A DNA stretch of 64,000 nucleotides from Armillaria gallica. Its lineage: Eukaryota > Basidiomycota > Agaricomycetes > Agaricales > Physalacriaceae. How positions within the stretch are numbered: the first letter of the stretch is position 1; each line of letters opens with the position of its first letter. Under the pieces are notes generated by a model. It made no database searches. It was not told the origin of the DNA and saw only the letters and a list, made by a program, of their open reading frames with translations. The stretch lies in NCBI GenBank assembly GCA_037576215.1, contig JBANDB010000014.1, positions 930,001 through 994,000 of the forward strand, written 5' to 3'. This document shows positions 11,956-21,832 of the stretch, piece after piece. Both the position numbers and the translations under genes were made by a program.

Positions 11956-13755
11956 ATGTCTGCTGCTGTCGTCCACCTCTCCCCAGTGCCGGACTTCTTC
12001 GTGTTTTCTGGTATCGAGGTTATAGCTGTGTTCTTCACCATGGCACTTTGGGGTGAGTCGAACGTGTGTCTGCTGTAATTCTTCGTAGCTTGATACAATG
12101 CTAGGAATCTCTTGCATGCAAATGTCGGTTTTTTTGACCACAGAAGCCACAAACGACTGATAAAGATCTGTTCTGTTCTGTCGCCCAGTTTCTTGTATTT
12201 CTTCAAGTACGATTCCATGTATAACCGACGAACGCCGACGTTAACGGTTGCATTCTCTCCATGACAGCACACAACCACAGAACGATAATTGCGGTATCAA
12301 GGTTTTGGTAAGAAAATCAGTAGTGACCGCATCTAACTCCTGACGCTCTTCCCGTAGGTTGTCTGGCTCTGGTCATGTATTTTATTGGATTTCTGCAATT
12401 TTCTTGACGTTTTGTATAGGTCAATGGATACCGTGCATCAAGGCCTCGTCGCTTCTGGGTGTAAGTGTTTACGACTTTACATCGGGCATTTAGACTGAGT
12501 ACGTGTATCACAAGTGTACAAGATGATACGCGAAAATACAACAGCAAGTACAGATCATATTAGATTGTGCGTCCCATTCGAAGATTGTTTATCCATGCTA
12601 AGGCGCCCCTGCCGAGCAGGGAGTACATAGTCAGTGTTCACTCGTCATGAATAAATTTACCTCCTCTGATTCATCACAGATTCAAATTCTCTTCACGGTA
12701 GAGAACTTACCCAATATCTCGTGTCTCTTTCATAACCATCGTCCTTCTGGTATCGCAGGTTCTGGTAGCCGCACCGGCACAAGGGTTTTTTGCGTATCGA
12801 ATTTGGATGTGTAAGACTTTGCTTCAGTGATGTTCGGGTGTTTTAATGTCGGTTCAGTCAGTAATAAAAGCAAGTCTATCATTACTTTCCTCGTAAGAGC
12901 CTTCTTTTTTTCTTCTTTTCGGCCCATAAATTCCTCAAATAATGATCCTCATAGGCACCCGCTATATTATTCCAACTCAGTGAGTGACGGTGGCTTTTGC
13001 ATAAGCGTATATTAAAGAATTTACACCATCTAGTCGGCGGAACTAGTGAGTGCGGTGTCATGCGTGGATACGTGATTCTAATGATTTACTGTAGTCTTCA
13101 TGGTCATCAAGTAAAATTACTTTCACTCCTGACAGCTTTACCTTGTACTGACAGTCTCATCACAGCCTTCCGTCGACTGACAAACTGCAATTCACAACCT
13201 CTACTAGCGAAGTGAGATACAGAATTTTGGTATAGACAATTGTCATGTTCTGACGTTTATTAAGAGTATCGCCGTCGCATATCTTATCGTCAGCGCCGTC
13301 GTAGACCTATTCATTGCAATCACAATGTGCTTTTTCCTCTGGCGAAGGTATCTTCGTATTGGCATAATGATGAAGGGGTATACTATTCAATCTCTCTTTA
13401 TCGTCCCTATCTAATTGCCATCCCAAGGACGCGTTCTATGATGCACCGGCTCATCCTCTTCTCTATCAACACTGGGACCTGGCCAGCTGTTACAGCCATT
13501 GTTACTGTAGTCATGGTATGAATCAACAACTTCCCACTATAGAAACAGCCATGCTTAGTATTATCCTAGTTAATGGCGTATCCGACTAACTATCTCTACG
13601 TCGGGCTCTATTTCTTTCTTTCGCCCATCTACTGTAACACTGTGCTCGCATCGATCAATGTGCGACCATACATTCAAAGTGTAAATGGTGATGGACATAT
13701 CTCGATGCCGAAGGTACATTCGATACTCCACGATTTTCGCAACCTTCTCACGTAG
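11956..13755 (+). CDS. DUF6534-family multi-pass membrane protein
   Basis: This gene is split into many small exons and would be missed by simple ORF calling. I assembled it from family signatures: MSAAVVHLSPVPDFFVFSGI, a first membrane segment ending FFTMALWG|ISCMQ, FLYFFKYDSMYNRR, then VVWLWSMDTVHQGLVASG (the family's DTxHQ motif, near 12420), VAAPAQGFFAYRIWM (12765), SIAVAYLIVSAVVDLFIAI (13270), then RSMMHRLILFSINTG (13430) and YLYVGLYFFLSPIYCNTVLA (13585). The motif order matches DUF6534, a large Agaricomycete family of about seven membrane segments and unknown function. The C-terminus is short after NVRPYIQ and stops at 13755. Introns of 45-120 bp are plausible, but the exon around 12450-13260 is not fully resolved. 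ATG 11956 is chosen over 11951 because its frame continues the protein. Confidence 0.7.
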
Positions 13756-14113
13756 TTTTAGAAGGGGATCCAGGAATCTGGGATTCATTTTTCTGCGAGC
13801 GTCTCTCGGAGTCTTCATTCCAAGGCACCCGGAACGTCCAATGAAGCATCAGGAAAAAATGACCTTTCGACATAGCGATAAGTAGCATCTGTATCTCCTA
13901 TTGCAAATGCGAAAGGTCCCCTTTATGTAGCAATCGTAGCCTCTCACTCAGACCTCTGTAGCACATCATAGCAATAGATATTCATCGGGCACATGTACAA
14001 TAACCCTCTGTATTCATATATATCATGCTCATCCTACTACTATATTGATACAGTAGAGCTATTTCGAAGTATTGTTCATCACATTTCAGGGTATGGCGCA
14101 ATACTATATCATT
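13756..14113. other. intergenic, convergent 3' regions
   Basis: These 358 bp lie between two convergent stop codons and are AT-rich around 13990-14070. No gene, RNA or clear repeat is seen. Confidence 0.5.
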
Positions 14114-16162
14114 CTATTCCTCCTCGGCCTCGCCTTCGGCTTGTGGTTCCTCGTCAAGTGCCGCGGCCATCACCTTCATTTCTTCATACGCCAGGTCCCT
14201 CGCAGAATCAGACAATTTGAGCGGTACTGCTGGAGTCCGAAGGCTTGCTGCTCCCATTTGTTTCCTGAAAAAGATGTCAGATATGTATACAATGCATCAT
14301 GCCAATCAGTAAGCACCTTGCTTTCGTATACCAGGCCTTCCGCAAGACTGTTGTCAAGTCCGGTGATATTTCTGTCCACTGCTTCACAGCATGGAGATGA
14401 TGCTCATGATAGCGCACACTAGCTTCGGTTTCATTGAAGATCAGCGCCTTGTAGCTCCCGGTAGACCATTCATTTAGACAGTGTTCAATCTGCAAATCAA
14501 GATATCATTAGATGGTGCGCTTGAGGCAAACAAACATTGAGGACTGACCACAGTGAAAATGAATGCCAAGGCTGGAACAGGGATAGGGTTAAAGCGCTCA
14601 GGGAATGCGAGTCCTGGAGCACCTTTGTTGTAGAAAAAGGCATGACCGATGGCGTCAAAGAGAATCGGACTATTAAAATAGCCTGTGCGCGTTGTAGCAT
14701 CCTGTAATGTAAAAATGAGTATGCTGCAGTGAAAACACACCTCTGGTTGGCGCACCTTGTAGTAGAAGCCGAGTGCAGTCATGAGCTCTACACATTTTTG
14801 CTTGTTCTCTCGGACAGCGTTTGCGGATTCAGCACCGGCAACAAAACCATATGCGGGGCGTATGAGTGGCTTGATCTGGTCCCTCACGAAGCTTCGAACA
14901 CGCACGCCACGCTTTCTGATCTAGAAGAAGCGTCAGCAAAAGTATTTGAATAGAAAAGTGTGAAATACCAGCTTGAGCATTTCGTCGCTAAGCTTGATTG
15001 GTTGTTCATCGCTCTCAAATTGGATGCGCCACTCCTCTTGAGCCCAACTTGACTGCGTAGCTTCCTCTGGACACATGTTGATGGCCCCAAGACGTCCTTC
15101 ATACCCACGCATAGCCTTACGCAGTGCTGTCTTCGTCCGGCCTTCATAGTGACTGAGCTTATCACCTTTTGATCCAGTAATCTGAGATGGTGGAAGAGGT
15201 GTAGCAGCAGGCACAGAAGGATTGTCTGTTAAATGTTCTACAGAGCTTGTTGGAGGGTCTGAACCAACACGAGGCAATGATGGTGGCGGTGCCGCTAGAG
15301 TCGCAGTCGCATCGTTACTGCGTTGAGGCTCTCTACCAACTTCAGTGTGGGAAGGAGCAGTAGGAGGAGCAGTGAGCTGAGCACTATGAGAGGATAAAGA
15401 TGGTGAGGCAGAAGGTGAACAGGCAGGGGAGGAAGGACAATCATGAGGAGCCATCATCGTCGATTCACCATGGTAACGAACATTGACCTCATCGCCGTCA
15501 GCCACAAATGAGAGTCGAGGAATAGTTGCCGTTGGTCGTGCAGAACCTTTGGTGCGAATTATCAGGGGCTCGGGAGACTGTGTACCTTTTGAACGTAGCT
15601 GGAGTCAATGTGAGTGTGACAGAGAAGGTACTGGAACAAGATAACAGTCATACAGATGTCGGAAAAAAGTGAGAGGATGACTGTCCATCATCGGAATCAC
15701 TTCCGTTACCATCAACGTTGTCTTCACTTTCACTTTCTGGAGGCGACCGTCCATGAAGTCGTTGATAGTCATCATAGTATTGCTGTTTGCGACGAGCCTC
15801 GGTACCTAGCTATGACATTAGTACTGAGCAAGCTACCAATGAGTGACCTACGGTTGGTATTATCAAGAAGGACTCGCTGCTGTTCATTACTCTTTTGTGA
15901 GCGGGCTAGCTGCTTTCTCAGTTGAGCAATCTCCGCATCCTTGCAGGCTTGATCTGTATCCGAGTATTAGTTGGAGATCAATCAGACTGAAAGATGTACC
16001 ATTTGCAGCCTGCTTCTCAGTGAGTACACGGTTTTCCTTGCTTCGAGTGCGGTTGGGAAGCTGGATATTGCTGCTAAGATCATCACGGCTTCGACGAGAC
16101 CTCTTGGACGCAGGCTGGCAATCCGTAGATGGCCCACAAGATGCCTGAGACCGCTTGGACAT
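14114..16162 (-). CDS. DUF6532-domain protein
   Basis: The gene starts at ATG 16162 (MSKRSQASCGPSTDC) with a basic, nuclear-targeting N-terminus (KRSRRSRDD), then a Gln/Arg-rich coiled-coil-like exon (QLRKQLARSQKSNEQQ), an acidic Ser-rich stretch, and a long Pro/Ser/Ala linker. The C-terminal half carries the DUF6532 signature in several exons: RSFVRDQIKPLIRPAYGF, then DATTRTGYFNSPILFDAIGH, FPERFNPIPVPALAFIFTVV, and IEHCLNEWSTGSYKALIF, ending in an acidic tail (LDEEPQAEGEAEEE) at TAG 14116-14114. DUF6532 proteins are expanded in Agaricomycetes and their role is unknown. Here the gene is divergent from a transposase, 143 bp away, which suggests it may be cargo or an accessory of the element. 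The exon joins look intact. Confidence 0.75.
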
Positions 16163-16305
16163 GGCAGAGAGACAGATGGTTGTAGACAGGTGCAAAGAGT
16201 CAAACGTCAAAATTTGAGACAGTCAACCAAAAAAAACGTGACCAGAATGCACGATCAGTTTTGCTGTGGCGGTATGGTCTCCGCATCTGCCTGCTCACTG
16301 TCATC
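16163..16305. promoter_or_regulatory. 143-bp divergent promoter of DUF6532 and transposase genes
   Basis: Two start codons face away from each other across this short gap. An A-run (CAACCAAAAAAAACGTG near 16225-16241) is the only evident element. Such a gap must carry both core promoters, so transcription of the two genes is probably linked. Confidence 0.5.
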
Positions 16306-19300
16306 ATGTCCGGAAAAATCTTCAAATGTCCAGTTTGCAAGGATCAGTTCACCTCTCGCTCCAGCAGAGGCTTACGCTCACACCTGTCAGCAACCTCATG
16401 CGGTCATATCCTCGATGAGCGGAATGCTCCAGTCACTGGCAAAAGAAAGAAGCCAGAGTCAGTTACGAGAAAGGCTGAAGCGTGTGCTGCATCACCATCT
16501 CCTTCAATCCCTGAGGAGCCTATCTTTCCGCCTGATCCACCCTTGCCTGCATCTGATTTTGCACCATCAGGGACGGCCTCACCATCAAAGCGATGCCGAG
16601 TCACTATTGAAGACGTCGAGGATGAAGGTGATACCCAACCATCTTCTTGGAGTCGTGACAGCCTTGTCTTTGTGGATTATCCTGATGCTGGTGCCGAGAT
16701 TGAAGGTGCTGGAGAAGGCGAAACTACATTTGAAAGGATTAGAAGAGAGAAGCAGAAGCGAGGAGAAGAGGTGTGGGCACCTTTCAAATCCTGCGAGGAA
16801 TGGGAACTTGCACGATGGTTGATGATGTCCGGGGTTAGCCAGGCAGATATTGACAGGTTCGCAAAGCTGGGAGTGGTACGATTTCAGCATTTAATGTTAT
16901 CAACATCACTTACCATACAAAAACAGATCCAAGAGAAGGTCGAACCATCGTTTAAGGACAAGCGCACCTTTCTGAGCAAGATCGACGAGTTGTCATCTGC
17001 ATTAGGTACTGAGTGGAAATGCGAGGAATTTGAACTTGTTGGCAACGTACTCGATAAAGATGGGACTCCTGTGGTGCAGACCATCGAGTTATGGAAGCGT
17101 GATCCAGTCGCATGTATCAAGGAGCTCATGCAGGATCCCCGATTTGCAAAACATATGCGTTACGCACCAGAGAAGATGTATACCGACGAAGGGATGAAGC
17201 ATCAGGCCTTTGATGAGATGGCAACAGGGAAATGGTGGTGGGCCATGCAGGCACGTATTCCATGTCTGTACAACCTATTGCAAGATTTTAATGATGGATG
17301 TATTCAGAAGCTGTTGCCGAAGGGGGCGACCATCGCAGCAATCATACTTTCATCCGATAAAACACAGCTCTCCACCTTTAGCGGGGACAAGTCTGCCTGG
17401 CCAGTTTACCTTACCCTTGGTAACATTGATGCATCTGTTCGAAGGAAGCTGTCAGAACAAGCCACGATTCTGATTGGTTACATACCTGTGTCCAAGCTAG
17501 AGTGCTTTACCGAGGATCGTCGATCTGTAGAAGGATATCAGCTCTTCCACGACTGCATGCGGACACTCCTAAAGCCTCTCATTGAGGCCGGCCAGAACGG
17601 TGTTGAGATGCTTTGCAGTGATGGAAGGACACGGCTCGTGTTTCCTCTCCTTGCTGCCTACGTCGCCGATTACCCGGAGCAGTGCCTAATAGCCGGGTGT
17701 GGAGAGCGACGATGTCCAAAATGCACTGCTACCTCCAAGGAGCTGGGTGATCCTTTGCATTCAGTGCTACGTGACCCAGAGAAAACGATTGACGCTCTGA
17801 AAGCAACACGTACAGGAAATCACACACAGTTTAAAAACCTCGGCCTACGCCCCATTACGCCCTTCTGGACAGACCTGCCACGATGCAACATCTTCCATTG
17901 TTTCACTCCTGACCTTCTACATCAGCTCCACAAAGGCGTCTTCAAGGATCACCTTGTCAAATGGTCGACGAAGGCTGCAGATGCAACAAAGGCCGAGGTT
18001 GACCGTCGTTACATGGCTATGCCACGGCATCCTGACTTACGCCACTTCAAGAAGGGAATTTCGCTGGTCACGCAATGGACAGGAACGGAGTACAAGAATA
18101 TGGAGAAGGTTTTCCTGGGCGCGCTGGCAGGAACGGCCAAACCTGATGTCATCATTTGTGTTCGTGCAGCACTTGATTTTATCTACTATTCCCACCTGGA
18201 ACTACACACGGATGAGTCGTTGAAGAAGCTTGAAGACTCATTACACACCTTCCATGCCCACAAACACATATTCGTTGACGATGGCGTTCGCGAGCACTTC
18301 AATATCCCTAAAGTCCATTCAATGGTTCACTATGCTGCAATGATTCGGTCCCATGGCGTCACAGGAGGCTACAATACTGAGGCATCAGAACGACTGCATA
18401 TTGATTTTGCGAAACGAGCGTACCGAGCATCAAATCGGAAGGGATACATCCAGCAAATGACGAAGTGGTTGACCCGACGAGAAGCAGTCCAAAGATTTAC
18501 TCGATTCCTGGACTGGGCTCTAGAAGGTGCAGGTAGGGATGAAGTTGACGAGGTCGAAGATGATGTAGATGTGGCAGACGGTGACGAAGAAGCAGCAGCA
18601 CACGCTGAGATCAACACGGAGCTTACCAAGGACACTAATGGGGATCAGATCGCATCCCGTGTTAGCTTACAGCATGGCAAATCAACGTACACTATACCCA
18701 AACGACCATCCTTCACTGGCATCAATATAGCCACTTTGGAGAACCAGTACGGGACTAGGCAGTTTGTACATTGTCTGGAATTTTTTCTTCGTGACCGTGG
18801 CTTGCTCAAAGACGATTTCTGGGATGCTCGGCCAGCAAAATACCAGGTTTACAAGCGCTTCCGGATCTGTATACCCCCGGTACCTGAAGTCTCGACAACT
18901 GTTACCCTGGATGTCATTCGTGCGTCGCCATCTCACACAACGGGAACTAGGAGGAAAAAGTATGTGCCAGCTCAGTTTGATACAGTGCTGGCACGGCGAG
19001 ACTTGCCATTGGATAAGAAACAGGACCTGGACTTGTTGGGAGTGAACGGTGTGTTCTAACTCTTCTTCACTTGCACGTATTTAAACTCTCCGCAGGTCTG
19101 CATGTGGCACAAGTCCGTGCTATTTTCAACCTTCCTGAGGAACTCGGCAGCTTCCCACATCCGCTAGTATATGTTGAATGGTTTACCCCTCTGCGCCGTG
19201 TTGATGAACACACGCAAATGTTCAGGGTGGAACGGTCTATGCGGAATCATCTTCGGAATGCATCTATTATTCCAATTACATACATCTCCCGCAGTTGTCA

Positions 19301-19448
19301 TCTGATACCGTACTCAGGACATATTATGGACCCCACATGGACAAGCGAGAGCGCTATAGAAAAGTGCAAGTCCTTTCATCTCAATACGTACCTTAGACAT
19401 ATTGATTTTGTATTACTACGCTTGAAATGCAAGATTTCTGCGACGTGA
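16306..19448 (+). CDS. Plavaka-type transposase with N-terminal C2H2 zinc finger
   Basis: This is a cut-and-paste transposase of the Plavaka group, related to the CACTA/CMC superfamily, abundant in Agaricomycetes and often annotated as a zn-finger domain-containing protein. About 1,030 residues are encoded by two exons. The N-terminal finger is FKCPVCKDQFTSRSSRGLRS with the following His. A Pro/Ser and acidic linker leads to the conserved core: KRDPVACIKELMQDPRFA, IAAIILSSDKTQLSTFSGDK, CGERRCPKC, NIFHCFTPDLLHQLHKGVFK, HSMVHYAAMIRSHGVTGGYN and TEASERLHIDFAKRAYRASN. An intron at about 19050-19097 joins LLGVNG to LHVAQVRAIFNLPEE and the typical C-terminal block WFTPLRRVDEHTQMFRVERS, ending at TGA 19448. 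No stop or frameshift is seen, so the copy may be recent and active. The ATG at 16306 directly precedes the finger. Confidence 0.88.
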
Positions 19449-19497
19449 TTAGAACTGCAACAAAACCGACGGCTTCTCATTCACAAACGTCTACATG

Positions 19498-20055
19498 TCA
19501 TGCTATACTACTATTGTCAATCTCGACCGCCAACTCCTTATCCTGAACATAGTCGGCATGAACAGCAACATCCCGCACATAATGGAGTACGATCTGAGCG
19601 TTGAAGAGATGCATACGCAGTGAAGTCATCTCGATGTCCAAGAAACGTCCACGATGAGTGCTGACCAAGGTGTCTGTCAGTACCTTGGATGCTTCAGCAA
19701 GTCGGTGGAGCATGAAACGGGTGACCATGGGCGGGGGGTAAAGGGAAGCCTCGGATTCATCCTGGAAGCGGGGCGCAAACATGATGGTGGGCGAAGCGAG
19801 GTCAGGAGGAATGCACGGCGTGTTTGGTGGGTTGGGAAAGGCAAGACATTCGCCTGAAGAGGTCGGTGGGGGATAGGTGATGTCGATAGGCTGGCGGAAT
19901 GGCCCACTCTGGAATCCAGCGACTGTCTGGCGTGAAACAGTGCCAGCACACGCTTGAAGACCATGGGGGCAGATAATAGTTAGCTTCAATGCTGGAGGTA
20001 ATTGATAGTACACGCACCTGGGGCCATTTTCCTCCTTATCCTTCGTATCAGACAT
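19498..20055 (-). CDS. hypothetical protein, convergent with the transposase
   Basis: A single-exon frame of 185 residues starts at ATG 20055. It is Pro-rich in the middle (YPPPTSSGECLAFPNPPNTP) and ends in an amphipathic, possibly helical part (RFMLHRLAEASKVLTDTLVS). I recognise no domain. It sits 49 bp beyond the transposase stop on the opposite strand. It may be an accessory ORF of the element, or a single exon of a spliced gene, since the N-terminus MSDTKDKEENGP is hydrophilic with no signal peptide. Real expression is uncertain. Confidence 0.4.
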   Translation of the reverse strand: MSDTKDKEENGPRCVYYQLPPALKLTIICPHGLQACAGTVSRQTVAGFQSGPFRQPIDITYPPPTSSGECLAFPNPPNTPCIPPDLASPTIMFAPRFQDESEASLYPPPMVTRFMLHRLAEASKVLTDTLVSTHRGRFLDIEMTSLRMHLFNAQIVLHYVRDVAVHADYVQDKELAVEIDNSSIA

Positions 20056-20119
20056 CTCCTCGCGTCGTTGCTGTACAGTTGTGCGGAAGAAAACGGTGAT
20101 TGACCCTGGATCAAGATAA

Positions 20120-20157
20120 AACTAGAACTAACGTCTGATGCAACTAGAACTAACGTC
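20120..20157. repeat. 16-bp direct repeat, two copies
   Basis: The sequence AACTAGAACTAACGTC occurs at 20120-20135 and again, identical, at 20142-20157, a 22-bp period. It abuts dispersed repeat R2. Confidence 0.8.
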
Positions 20158-20247
20158 GTACAAGGTCGGTCCCGAGGAGTTGACTCTCAGCGCAGAAGGA
20201 AATGTCCTGAGCAAAGTTTGAAATACGTTGTCTCTCCGACAGGAAAC
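20158..20247 (+). repeat. dispersed repeat R2, copy a
   Basis: This stretch aligns by eye, without large gaps, to 24196-24285 on the same strand. Shared blocks include GTACAA, GAGGAGTTG/AAGGAGTTG, GCAGAAGGAA, CTGAG, and GACAGG-AAC at the end. Roughly three quarters of positions agree. It has no coding signature and is probably a degraded end of a mobile element. Confidence 0.7.
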
Positions 20248-20341
20248 CAAGGAGTGGAGTGAGCTAGCTGAAGCCGACTATGTATTGCGCATTCTCATAT
20301 CACATCATGCCCCCGATCAATTAATGGTCAATAGAATCTTG

Positions 20342-20359
20342 ATTATTATTATTATTATT
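20342..20359. repeat. ATT microsatellite
   Basis: Six tandem ATT units lie immediately left of dispersed repeat R1. Confidence 0.85.
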
Positions 20360-20496
20360 TGAGCGAGATTTAGCCCTCCTACACCATGACACACGCTATT
20401 AGAGTCACAAAAAAAGGTCCAAGCGTACAAGAACCGTAGATGCCCATTTTGATTCCGATTTTTTCTTCGTGGCTGCATATGCGGCTTGGCACGGTA
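20359..20496 (+). repeat. dispersed repeat R1, copy a
   Basis: This stretch aligns by eye to 33495-33628 on the same strand. Strong shared blocks are TTTGAGCGAGAT, CCTACACC, AAGCGTACAAGAACCG, ATTCCGATT/AATCCGATT and CGTGGCTG-ATATGCGGCTTG. It lies 110 bp beyond R2 copy a, so R1 and R2 could be parts of one longer element. No coding capacity. Confidence 0.8.
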
Positions 20497-21832
20497 AAAG
20501 ATAGAGCGAGATAGAGACTTTCGGGGAGCGTTTAGTGTTTCCTGTAGAGTTGATTTTGGTGGTTGACAAGATAGAACAAGTTGTTACTATTGTTACGGAT
20601 TTTTATGACGATTCAGACAACGGTGGTATTCATCCTCACACAAAGACCAGTGTCTGTGAATGGCACTCTCAGTGTGTACAATTGTCTTTCATTGTACGGT
20701 ATATAAGAATAAGTACCCATGCATCGTCGGCATTATCGTTTCCTCCAGAATTCTCCGGTAGGTCCGTCTCCGAGCTGAACTCGCGACGTTACACCCGTAA
20801 GTTCGTGGGTGGGGGAAATCGTTTCGTAACCTTACCAAGCTTGCGCTTTACTTATTGCTCCGTTTAATTTGACCAGGGCCAAGAGAAGAGGAGTGACACA
20901 TCGGGTTATCATTTAATTTGGTAGTTGAGTGTCTAAATGGCGGGGCTGGCCACTGATACAGGGACAGAATGTCAGCCACTCAAGTAACTGGAATCTGGAT
21001 ACGGAGAGAAAATCCATATCCTTCAAAGTGGTGTCCTTTGCCGTATATCTAACCTCGCCACCTTCTTGATGAGAATGAACGGCTGCCCGTGTTGTCAGTG
21101 TTTAGGTGTCGCCATTAACTCTAAGTACTGGCGATGGTGACACCTAAACACTGGCGGTACCGGAACCGCCGAATTCCGGTACGTCATTCGAGAACTGGGC
21201 AGGCCTGGATGACCGGATCGTCGTCGACCGTGTCTCCTGGCCAATTATCCGTCCCCGAGCCACCGGCTATATTGCAGCATGTCCTTTGATAACCGACATC
21301 GTGCCTCGGATATTCCCGGCAGTCTCCAGAGTAAATCATTGATGTGACTGATTGGAATTTACCCAAGTCGAAGCGCATAAACGTCAGATTTATCTTTGTA
21401 AAGTTCATCTTTTATCTTTGATTTAATTTTCTATTTCATCGACAGAAAGATCCCTTCCTGTGGATAGGGACTTTGTATGTTACTCCTGACAGAATATTGC
21501 TTCGCTTTTCCTTGCGACGGGACGTCCAATCCAAAGCAACGTCGTCTAACATACCTCTTTTCCAATCAGTTACGCCTAGTTTCTCTGTTTCCCCTCCTCC
21601 GGATATTGGTATCCCGTATTCGGCTCGGGGACATACACAGCCACAGGGGAAGACTGACGTGAAGCTCCTTGACGCAATTTGCTTTCGACGCTAATACTCC
21701 GTACTCACATATTATGCCCTGTGTCCTGAGTACATGTCGGCTTACATCCTTTTGCAAGGATATAAATCGGAAGACACCCTGGGTATACACCGCTACCTAC
21801 CACCCGACCTCTAACTCAGCACAAACCCTATT
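20497..21832. other. non-coding stretch with inverted-repeat cluster
   Basis: No recognisable gene. The frames present lack family signatures and codon structure. The inverted repeats at 21096-21182 are listed separately. Confidence 0.5.
21096..21182. repeat. two adjacent inverted repeats (hairpin cluster)
   Basis: The first pair has arms at 21096-21115 and 21134-21153: CAGTGTTTAGGTGTC on the left and GACACCTAAACACTG on the right are perfect over 15 bp, and after one mismatch four more bases pair (19 of 20), with an 18-bp loop. An alternative inner stem TCGCCA/TGGCGA is also possible. Directly beyond it, GTACCGGAA (21157-21165) and TTCCGGTAC (21174-21182) form a second perfect 9-bp pair, with a nested GGCGGT/ACCGCC. 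The CAGTG start recalls hAT-type termini, but this is only a resemblance. Confidence 0.8.

Larger units (their letters stand above)
14114..20055. mobile_element. candidate Plavaka-type DNA transposon with accessory genes
   Basis: The block holds an intact transposase gene in the middle, a divergent DUF6532 gene on the left and a small convergent ORF on the right, packed with gaps of 143 and 49 bp. This packing, tighter than the flanking DNA, suggests one unit. I could not find matching terminal inverted repeats or a target-site duplication at the edges (searched by eye 13.9-14.1 and 20.06-20.3 kb), so the ends given are just the outer coding limits. The transposase identification is strong; the extent of the element is inference. 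Confidence 0.4.

Noticed and set aside
15971..16822. Long plus-strand frame of 283 codons overlapping the DUF6532 start and the transposase N-terminus
   Set aside because: It is read in a different frame through the transposase zinc finger and antisense to DUF6532 exons; composition is that of a shadow frame.
14000..20300. Terminal inverted repeats for the Plavaka module
   Set aside because: I compared the outer flanks by eye and found no convincing matching pair or target duplication.
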